Of a stretch of 18,556 nucleotides of DNA, positions 10,101 to 14,902 are shown one piece after another; the stretch's first letter is position 1, and each line of letters begins with the position of its first letter. Below the pieces are notes generated by a model, which was not told where the DNA came from, searched no databases, and worked only from the letters and a program-made list of their open reading frames with translations. Origin of the DNA: Peptococcaceae bacterium (lineage in GTDB: Bacteria; Bacillota; Dehalobacteriia; UBA7702); assembly GCA_019415505.1 (NCBI GenBank), contig DXZC01000029.1, positions 1 to 18,556 on the forward strand, given 5' to 3'. The translations under genes were made by a program, and so were the position numbers.

Positions 10101-10746
10101 TTATGTGGGGATTCTCCCCGGTAAGGGCCAGAATTTCCTCATCGCTGCTTAAACCCAAGGCCCGCAATATAATAGTGGCTGGCAGCTTTCTGGTGCGGTC
10201 AATCCGCACATATATCGCGCCGGCGGCGTCGGTTTCGTATTCCAGCCAAGCGCCGCGGTTAGGTATAATAGTGGAACCGTAAATATCCGCGCCGCTGTTG
10301 GCGTCTTTAGAATGGCTAAAATATACGCCGGGGGAGCGGACTAATTGGCTGACAATAACGCGTTCAGCGCCATTGACAATAAAGGTACCCCGTTCCGTCA
10401 TCAGGTGAAAATCACCTAAAAAAACTTCCTGTTCCTTTACTTCGCCAGTTTCCTTATTAATTAAGCGAACCTTAACTTTTAAGGGAGCGGCATAAGTGGC
10501 GTCTCGGTCTTTGCTTTCTTCAACGCTGTACTTTTCCTCGCCAAGGGAATAATCAATAAACTCTAAGGACATTTTTTGCGTAAAATCCTGAATAGGGGAA
10601 ATGTCCTCAAAAATTGACTTCAGCCCCTCGTCCAAAAACCACTGGTATGACCGTTTTTGAATCTCAATCAAATCCGGCATTGACTGAACTTCGTGGATTC
10701 TGGAATAATTTCTACGTTTAATTACTCCGAGCCCATCATTAGACAT
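7165..10746 (-). CDS. rpoB: RNA polymerase beta subunit with long acidic C-terminal tail
   Basis: This 1193-residue protein is the beta subunit of RNA polymerase. The rifampicin-pocket region at about 402-434 ([16 protein letters not shown], then [13 protein letters not shown]) is wild type, so the enzyme is predicted to be rifampicin-sensitive. The C-terminal clamp segment [21 protein letters not shown] is present. I chose ATG 10746 over an in-frame GTG at 10758, because an AGGTGG site (10755-10760) lies 8 nt before the ATG and overlaps the GTG. The final 112 residues or so carry about 49 Asp/Glu and four basic residues, with recurring DDL/LDLEDL-type runs. It heads the operon behind its own promoter and leader. 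The usual rplJ-rplL neighbours are absent. Confidence 0.97.
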   Translation of the reverse strand: [1193 protein letters not shown]

Positions 10747-10803
10747 GTAGCAAACCACCTCTCGTTTGTGTTTGACTATATTTTCTAAGAGAGACTTTTC
10801 GCA

Positions 10804-10851
10804 GCCTTACCGCAAGACTATCGAAGCGTCCGTTTTCCGCCTTACCGCAAG
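10804..10851 (-). repeat. 13-nt direct repeat in the rpoB leader
   Basis: The sequence GCCTTACCGCAAG (plus strand) occurs at 10804-10816 and again at 10839-10851, 35 bp apart. In the transcript each copy reads CTTGCGGTAAGGC and can form only a very small hairpin. Two identical sites in an RNA polymerase leader could be protein or RNA contact sites, but nothing in the sequence proves this. Confidence 0.75.
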
Positions 10852-10922
10852 CCCGAAAAACTGTTTTTTCATAAATAAAAAAACGGGACAGCCAACTCAT
10901 GGAAATCAAGCATGATTTTTTA

Positions 10923-10952
10923 GCCTATTCTGCCTCATTATATAGAATAGGC
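10923..10952 (-). promoter_or_regulatory. Inverted repeat at the rpoB transcription start
   Basis: GCCTATTCT (10923-10931) and AGAATAGGC (10944-10952) form a perfect 9-bp inverted repeat around a 12-nt loop. The repeat begins almost exactly at the predicted start of the rpoB transcript. It is followed in the transcript by an A-run rather than a U-run, so it is not an intrinsic terminator. It could be a 5'-end stabilising stem-loop or an operator. Confidence 0.6.
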
Positions 10953-10960
10953 ATTATAAT

Positions 10961-10989
10961 ATAATATCATTGCCTATCGCCATTGTCAA
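10961..10989 (-). promoter_or_regulatory. Strong sigma-A promoter of the rpoBC-rpsLG-fusA operon
   Basis: On the minus strand a perfect -35 TTGACA (10984-10989) is followed by a 17-nt spacer and a -10 TATTAT (10961-10966), preceded by TGA, which makes it an extended -10. Further A/T-rich TATAAT-like sequence follows at 10953-10958. Spacing and match are close to the vegetative consensus, and the site points at rpoB with about 215 bp to its start codon. The transcription start should be near 10954. Confidence 0.85.
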
Positions 10990-11049
10990 GCGGCAATTTT
11001 CCACAGGAAGAAACAGTCCTGAAGCTGCACATAATTTCAGTATTTCCCT

Positions 11050-11395
11050 TAATTAGCCAAAATATACAAAATCTTCTGCTTACATCACTAATAACCCATT
11101 CCGCCCCTTGATATTTTTCTCGGCGCAACCCCCCCGGTAGCCGGAACCAAAGCAAAATAAGGCGGCATAAAACAGGCAAGGAGCTATCCAATATTACTCA
11201 CGCCGCGCCTGGAATTATTGGTTCTAGGAGTAGCAACCTTGGCCTCACCAAGTCAAGTACAACGGCGGTAACGGCAAACCCCCTAAACGGGACTAAATAC
11301 CGCCAGCCCCAAAAAAATGATTGATACCAACCCGCCAGACACCCTAAAACCAGAAACGCCCCAGGGGATTGCAGCCGCCGCCAAACCATATAAAA
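11050..11395 (-). pseudogene. Probable decayed 5' half of a second channel gene copy
   Basis: No intact gene is present, but this stretch resembles the 5' half of the potassium-channel gene at 11906-12712 in the same orientation. A 63-residue frame from 11389 reads MVWRRLQSPGAF and later AVVLDLV. These line up with WRRLQLPYEF and AAIIDVV of the channel at the same spacing. At nucleotide level TTGGCGGCGGCTGCA matches ATTGGCGGCGCTTGCA. Further down, AATATTGGAT and CCTGTTTTATGCCGC match AATATTTTGGAT and CCTGTTTAGAGCCGC. The similarity is patchy, with several indels, and was judged by eye, so the exact limits are uncertain. Confidence 0.5.
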
Positions 11396-11400
11396 GCCAA

Positions 11401-11526
11401 AAACCCGATACCAAAACTATACCCTAAAATCAAAATTCTTAAATTAAAACGCCTAAATTCTCAAAAAACCTAATAAACCCCAAACTCTAAAACCTAAACC
11501 CTTAATCAAAACCCAAAAACCAAAAA
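11401..11526. repeat. Nearly G-free A/C-rich tract with heptamer-like units
   Basis: Over these 126 bases the plus strand contains only two G residues (11407 and 11451), so the minus strand is T/G-rich and almost C-free. Part of the tract is phased at 7 nt: TAAACCC, CAAACTC, TAAAACC, TAAACCC and TTAATCA follow one another from 11474 to 11508. A-runs also recur at 7-nt spacing towards 11522. The units resemble the CCCTAAA telomere-type heptamer. No coding frame is credible. The tract lies just downstream of a terminator copy. Confidence 0.6.
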
Positions 11527-11554
11527 GAGCGAAGCCTCAGTCACTGTCTTCGCT
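11515..11554 (-). terminator. Degraded duplicate of the channel-gene terminator
   Basis: On the minus strand AGCGAAG (ending at 11548) and CTTCGCT (starting at 11534) pair as a 7-bp stem, with additional CAGT/ACTG pairing inside, followed by CTTTTTGGTTTTT. The outer arms are the same sequence as in the terminator at 11850-11886, which marks it as a copy of that element. It may still terminate transcription. Confidence 0.65.
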
Positions 11555-11592
11555 GTAAATTAGGTTTGGCGGCGCTGCCACCCCCTTGGGCG

Positions 11593-11737
11593 TTACTTAT
11601 TAGGAACTTCTTACCGGAACCCTCCCTGTCAATTTCCCCCTTCTGCCCAAGACCAGCTCCTCCTCTTGCAAAGCCGTCAACACCCCTGCGTATAACATCA
11701 ATTATACCGTCAATATCCGCCATAATCATCTCCGAAA
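11593..11737 (-). pseudogene. Decayed duplicate of the channel gene's 3' end
   Basis: This stretch is a mutated copy of the last 45 codons or so of the channel gene (about 11906-12050), in the same orientation. Shared blocks include TTACTT, GGAACTTC, ACCGGAACC, CTGTCAATTTCCCC, CAGCTCCTCCTCTT, AAAGCCGTCAACACCC and CATCTCCG. The translated remnant MIMADIDGIIDV parallels MTIQDIDDMHRV, and GEIDREGSG parallels GKLTGEGSG, with frameshifting indels between. It is followed by its own terminator copy. The upstream part of this gene copy is gone and an rpoC fragment abuts it at about 11738. Confidence 0.85.
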
Positions 11738-11850
11738 GTGATGTCGATTAATCCACACGAGGTTCACCCCACGGCCCAGTTGGATGACGGCAAGTTTGCC
11801 TCCTCGGACTTAAACAATCTATACAGAAGGGAATCAATCGCAATAACCGT
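11738..11850 (+). pseudogene. Inverted, degraded fragment of rpoC
   Basis: On the plus strand this segment matches rpoC codons 230-267 (parent at about 6333-6442, minus strand). Long shared blocks are CTCGGACTTAAAC, CTATACAGAAGGG and CGCAATAACCG. By eye the core from 11759 is about 84 percent identical. Translation from 11738 gives EVHPTAQLDDGKFASSDLNNLYRR against [24 protein letters not shown]. A single-base deletion after YRR shifts the frame, and TAA follows soon after. Changes hit residues I recall as near-invariant in beta', which fits decay rather than a functional foreign rpoC. It has no start signal. Confidence 0.88.
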
Positions 11851-11886
11851 TTAAATTAAAAGCGAAGCCCAAACTCTGGCTTCGCT
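11850..11886 (-). terminator. Intrinsic terminator of the channel gene
   Basis: On the minus strand AGCGAAGCC and GGCTTCGCT form a perfect 9-bp stem with an 8-nt loop (arms at 11878-11886 and 11861-11869), followed by TTTTAATTTAAA. It begins about 20 bp after the channel stop codon. It is the clean parent of the mutated copy at 11515-11554. Confidence 0.88.
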
Positions 11887-11905
11887 ATAAATTAAGATTA
11901 TAAAA

Positions 11906-12712
11906 TTACTTGTCCGGAACTTCGGTACCGGAACCTTCCCCTGTCAATTTCCCCTTCTCACCCAAGGCCGCCAGCTCCTCCTCTTTCAAAGCCGTCAACA
12001 CCCTGTGCATATCGTCAATATCCTGTATTGTCATCTCCGGGAAATGAAAGAGCTGCTTTTGGTAATGGCGCAGTACGCCACGGGAGGAATCCACCCCGGC
12101 CTTCTCTACCCGGGAGTTGACATAATGGGTGGTTATAGTACCAGTAAGAAAGCTGAGAAAGCCAATGCCGCTAAACATGAGAACCATGGCTATGATTCTC
12201 CCGGCCGGGGTTACGGGAATATAATCGCCGTAACCTACAGTGGCAATAGTGACAACACCCCACCACAACCCCTCAAAAAAAGTCATATTTTCTATGGGGG
12301 CAATGAGGAGGGCGGAAGTAAATAATACCACTACAGCGCCAAAGGCCACATAAAGAAAAATATTAAGGGAAGAAAAGCTGCGAAACCGCTTGATAAAACG
12401 ACCGAACAGAATTAGGCAACGCACCAATTTAGCGGCTCTAAACAGGGGGTTAAAGGGAATAAGCGCCACTAAATCCAAAATATTTTTTACAAAAAATTCC
12501 TTTTTCCGGGGGGCCAGAATAAAGCGCGCAATATAGTCGACAGCGAAAATGCAGATAGTTACCACATCTATAATGGCCGCCCTTTGGAGGCTCCCCGGGT
12601 CTAAGGCGCCGGTAATCTGAAAATAGTAAAAATATAGGTTAACAAAGGCCAGCACCGCGAGGATAAACTCATAGGGCAACTGCAAGCGCCGCCAATCAAA
12701 GGGTTTCTTCAC
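11906..12712 (-). CDS. Voltage-gated-type potassium channel (six-helix ion channel)
   Basis: This 268-residue membrane protein has the layout of a bacterial Kv-like channel. Helices lie at about 12-31 (S1), 45-66 (S2), 77-88 (S3), 91-111 (S4, with Arg/Lys spaced along RAAKLVRCLILFGRFIKRFR), 117-137 (S5) and 172-198 (S6). The pore loop FEGLWWGVVTIATVGYGD carries the potassium selectivity filter TVGYGD at 158-163. The soluble C-terminus of about 65 residues is not a recognisable RCK or cyclic-nucleotide domain. The start is GTG, 6 bp after the stop of the small membrane protein, with GAGG about 11 nt upstream, so translation is probably coupled. A strong terminator follows. Two decayed partial copies lie downstream. 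Selectivity is inferred from the filter; gating is not known. Confidence 0.9.
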   Translation of the reverse strand: MKKPFDWRRLQLPYEFILAVLAFVNLYFYYFQITGALDPGSLQRAAIIDVVTICIFAVDYIARFILAPRKKEFFVKNILDLVALIPFNPLFRAAKLVRCLILFGRFIKRFRSFSSLNIFLYVAFGAVVVLFTSALLIAPIENMTFFEGLWWGVVTIATVGYGDYIPVTPAGRIIAMVLMFSGIGFLSFLTGTITTHYVNSRVEKAGVDSSRGVLRHYQKQLFHFPEMTIQDIDDMHRVLTALKEEELAALGEKGKLTGEGSGTEVPDK

Positions 12713-12718
12713 AGCACC

Positions 12719-12889
12719 TTATACCTCTTCACGTTCCTCCATGGGCAGCACAGTAAAGTCCTTTTCCGTAAACAGGGCCTTTACCCTCTTACAGGGGCAA
12801 CCGCCGCATTTGCGCAGCATCATAATTACAGCTCCCACCAGGGCCATGGCCGAGGCCAAGCCCAACATTATACCAATCCATTTTTTCAT
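12719..12889 (-). CDS. Small single-helix membrane protein with CGGCPC motif
   Basis: This 56-residue open frame begins with ATG and an AGGTG-type site (GAGAGGTGAG) just upstream. Residues 4-25 are a hydrophobic segment (WIGIMLGLASAMALVGAVIMML). It is followed by RKCGGCPCKR, a cluster of three cysteines, and then an acidic tail ending MEEREEV. It could be an anchored protein that binds metal or forms disulphides, but I do not recognise the family. It ends 6 bp before the channel gene, so the two are probably co-translated and may work together. It was found by reading the gap, as it is too short for a usual ORF listing. Confidence 0.72.
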   Translation of the reverse strand: MKKWIGIMLGLASAMALVGAVIMMLRKCGGCPCKRVKALFTEKDFTVLPMEEREEV

Positions 12890-12905
12890 AAAACTCACCT
12901 CTCAG

Positions 12906-12911
12906 ATTATA
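12906..12911 (-). promoter_or_regulatory. Possible -10 element upstream of the small membrane protein
   Basis: A perfect TATAAT lies on the minus strand about 17 bp before the ATG of the 56-residue protein, in an A/T-rich 106-bp gap. No convincing -35 hexamer sits at the right distance. The site is so close to the ribosome binding site that the leader would be only a few bases long. I list it as a candidate only. The same gap shows a TTGTGT/ACACAA hairpin after the FAD gene stop, but no U-run, so no clear terminator. Confidence 0.3.
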
Positions 12912-12995
12912 TCTCCAATAGTTAAATGTGCTATAAATATGCCATTTGTTTATTTTCTATCTCTATTTTAACCGCATTTTGTGTTTTACACAAGA

Positions 12996-14579
12996 CTATT
13001 TTCGGAAGTTTAACACAAATTCACCAATACGCAAACCGTCAGCCGCCGCCGACATTATGCCGCCGGCATAGCCGGGGCCTTCACCGGCCAGGAACAAGCC
13101 CTTAATATTAGCTTCACCCTTTTGGTCCCTGATTATCCGTACCGGGGCGGAACTTCTGGTCTCCGGACCGGTCAACAAAGCGTCCTCACTGTCAAAGCCC
13201 GGCAATTTTGCGGCCAAAAGGGGCAAAGCAGCCCTAAGACTCTGCCGCGCAAAATCCGGCAAACAGGGGCCTATAGCCCCCATACTCACGCCGGGGAGAT
13301 AGGTAGGCTCCACACTGGACCAGGCTGTGGAAGGCTGGTCGCGCAAAAAGTCCCCCACTTTCTGACAGGGGGCCTTGTAACAGCTTCCCCCCAGGGTATA
13401 ACCTGCCTGCTCAATCTGTCGCTGCCAATACATACCCCCCAAGGGGTGGGAGGTGGGAAAATCCGCCGGCGTCACACCCACCAACAGGGCGCTGTTAGCA
13501 TTTTTGCCGTCGCGGGCAAAACCGCTCATGCCGTTGGTCACAATGGCCTGTGGTTCCGAAGCCGCCCCCACCACCACGCCGCCGGGGCACATACAGAAGG
13601 TGTAAACCGAACGGCCGTTGGGCAGGTGCAGGGCCAGCTTATAGTTGGCGGCGCCCAGAGCGTCAGTGCCATACTGGGCCTGGTTAATCAGGGACTGGCT
13701 GTGCTCAATGCGCACCCCCAGGGAAAACCCTTTGGGCTCCAGGGCCACGCCCCTGCGCCACAACATTTCATAGGTATCCCTGGCGCTATGACCGGTAGCC
13801 AACACCAAGCAAGAGCAGTCCAAAACCTCCTCTCCTTGGGGACTGACAGTCTTAATGGCAACCAGGGCCTTATTGGTCGTAATGATATCGCTGAGTCGGG
13901 TAGAAAAACAAAATTGCCCCCCTAAAGCCTCAATGCGTTGACGCAAATTCACCACCACTTGGGGGAGGTTATCGGACCCTATATGGGGCTGGGCTAAATA
14001 ACCGATTTCCTCCGGCGCGCCGGCGGCAATAAAATCAGCGATAATCCGCCGGTGCCTGGGGTCTTTAGTGCCAGTATACAGCTTGCCATCGGAAAAGGCC
14101 CCAGCGCCGCCTTCGCCAAATTGCACATTGCTGTCAGGCAAAAGCTCAGCCTGCCGCCAAAACCTGGCCACATCCCGGCCGCGCTCCTGAACCGCCTTGC
14201 CCCGCTCTAAAATTAAGGGTTCCAAACCGGCTTCAGCCAACAGCAAACCGCAGAATATCCCAGCAGGGCCAGCACCCACAACTATGGGCCGCTCAGAACC
14301 GCCATAATTGGGTGTGGGCGTCACATATTTAACAGGCTGGTATTTACTCACCCGCTTATCCCGGAGCTCCCGGAGCTTTTTCTCCTCATTGCCCCGAAAG
14401 TCCACGGCAACGGAAAGGGCCAGGCGTAAATCCGGCTTTTTGCGGGCGTCTATGGCTTGGCGAATTATCTTTACGTCCCCCAACTGCTGGGCCTTTACTT
14501 GCAAACGCCGGGCCACAACCTTTCTGATAGCCTCCTGGCCGCTGCCTACAGGCAGCTTTATTTCATCTATTTTTAACAT
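12996..14579 (-). CDS. FAD-dependent dehydrogenase, COG2509-like
   Basis: This 527-residue flavoprotein has an N-terminal domain of about 85 residues rich in Arg/Lys (DEIKLPVGS, then LRLALSVAVDFRGN). A Rossmann FAD site follows with VGAGPAG at about 101-107 and LILERG at 122-127. FGEGGAGAFSDGKL comes next, and the C-terminus has GLFLAGEGPGYAGGIMSAAADGLRIG. This order matches the uncharacterised FAD-dependent dehydrogenases of COG2509, whose substrate is unknown. The ATG at 14579 has only a weak GGGTAAAGAG upstream. In the ancestral layout it overlapped the stop of the upstream BaiN-like gene (ATGTTAA), so it probably relied on coupling. A 177-bp tandem duplication now separates the two genes. 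Confidence 0.85.
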   Translation of the reverse strand: MLKIDEIKLPVGSGQEAIRKVVARRLQVKAQQLGDVKIIRQAIDARKKPDLRLALSVAVDFRGNEEKKLRELRDKRVSKYQPVKYVTPTPNYGGSERPIVVGAGPAGIFCGLLLAEAGLEPLILERGKAVQERGRDVARFWRQAELLPDSNVQFGEGGAGAFSDGKLYTGTKDPRHRRIIADFIAAGAPEEIGYLAQPHIGSDNLPQVVVNLRQRIEALGGQFCFSTRLSDIITTNKALVAIKTVSPQGEEVLDCSCLVLATGHSARDTYEMLWRRGVALEPKGFSLGVRIEHSQSLINQAQYGTDALGAANYKLALHLPNGRSVYTFCMCPGGVVVGAASEPQAIVTNGMSGFARDGKNANSALLVGVTPADFPTSHPLGGMYWQRQIEQAGYTLGGSCYKAPCQKVGDFLRDQPSTAWSSVEPTYLPGVSMGAIGPCLPDFARQSLRAALPLLAAKLPGFDSEDALLTGPETRSSAPVRIIRDQKGEANIKGLFLAGEGPGYAGGIMSAAADGLRIGEFVLNFRK

Positions 14580-14902
14580 TTCTCTTTACCCAAGGCCGCT
14601 ACGGCGGATTCCGCCGCCAGACGGCCGCTGCTCCAAGACCAGTGGAGATTATAACCGCCGCAATCACCATGCAGAGCCAGAATTTCCCCGGCTAAATACA
14701 GACCGGATCAAAGCTTACTCTCCATCAGCCAACTCCACTTCATCTATTTTTAACATTTTTCTTTACCCAAGGCCGCTACGGCGGATTCCGCCGCCAGACG
14801 GCCGCCGCTCCAAGCCCAGTGGAGATTATAGCCGCCGCAATCACCATGCAGAGACAGAATTTCCCCGGCTAAGTACAGACCGGGACAAAGCTTACTCTCC
14901 AT
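14549..14902. repeat. 177-bp tandem duplication at a gene junction
   Basis: Bases 14549-14725 and 14726-14902 are two directly adjacent copies of one 177-bp unit. The last 162 bp of each copy differ at only 8 positions by eye (about 95 percent identity), while the first 15 bp differ at 5. Each unit contains the first 10 codons of the COG2509-like gene plus the last 50 codons of the BaiN-like gene. The left copy supplies the intact start of the former, and the right copy supplies the intact end of the latter. Both genes therefore survive, but they are now 170 bp apart. Confidence 0.95.
14573..14725 (-). pseudogene. Duplicate 3' fragment of the BaiN-like gene
   Basis: The minus strand repeats the C-terminal 50 codons of the upstream flavoprotein but has a TGA at the sixth codon (TGT changed by substitutions to TGA). 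It carries further changes such as HWSWSSG for HWAWSGG. It has no start of its own apart from an internal Met codon at its beginning. Upstream of it, at 14715-14756, the duplicated start of the COG2509-like gene gives a 13-codon frame, MLKIDEVELADGE, that runs to a stop. Both pieces are by-products of the 177-bp duplication. Confidence 0.88.

Larger units (their letters stand above)
10747..10954 (-). promoter_or_regulatory. rpoB 5' leader, about 200 nt, structured
   Basis: This is the inferred untranslated leader between the predicted transcription start (about 10954) and the rpoB ATG. From its 5' end it contains a 9-bp stem-loop (10923-10952) and a possible 14-codon open frame at 10869-10913 (MLDFHELAVPFFYL) that lacks a good ribosome binding site. 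Next come runs of T and A framed by CCCG and CGGG (about 10852-10887), then two copies of a 13-nt repeat. A short CTCTC/GAGAG pairing (10759-10763 with 10789-10793) could partly cover the rpoB ribosome binding site. I do not recognise it as a known leader family. Any regulatory function is inference. Confidence 0.5.

Noticed and set aside
10967..11191. 74-codon minus-strand open frame upstream of rpoB
   Set aside because: It lacks a ribosome binding site, runs through the rpoB promoter, and resembles remnants of the channel gene rather than a protein of its own.
11541..11729. 62-codon minus-strand open frame
   Set aside because: It is the decayed duplicate of the channel gene's 3' end. It has no usable start and its frame runs past the equivalent stop only through indels.
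12970..12995. TTGTGT/ACACAA hairpin after the COG2509-like gene as terminator
   Set aside because: The stem is only 6 bp, A/T-rich, and not followed by a U-run on the coding strand.
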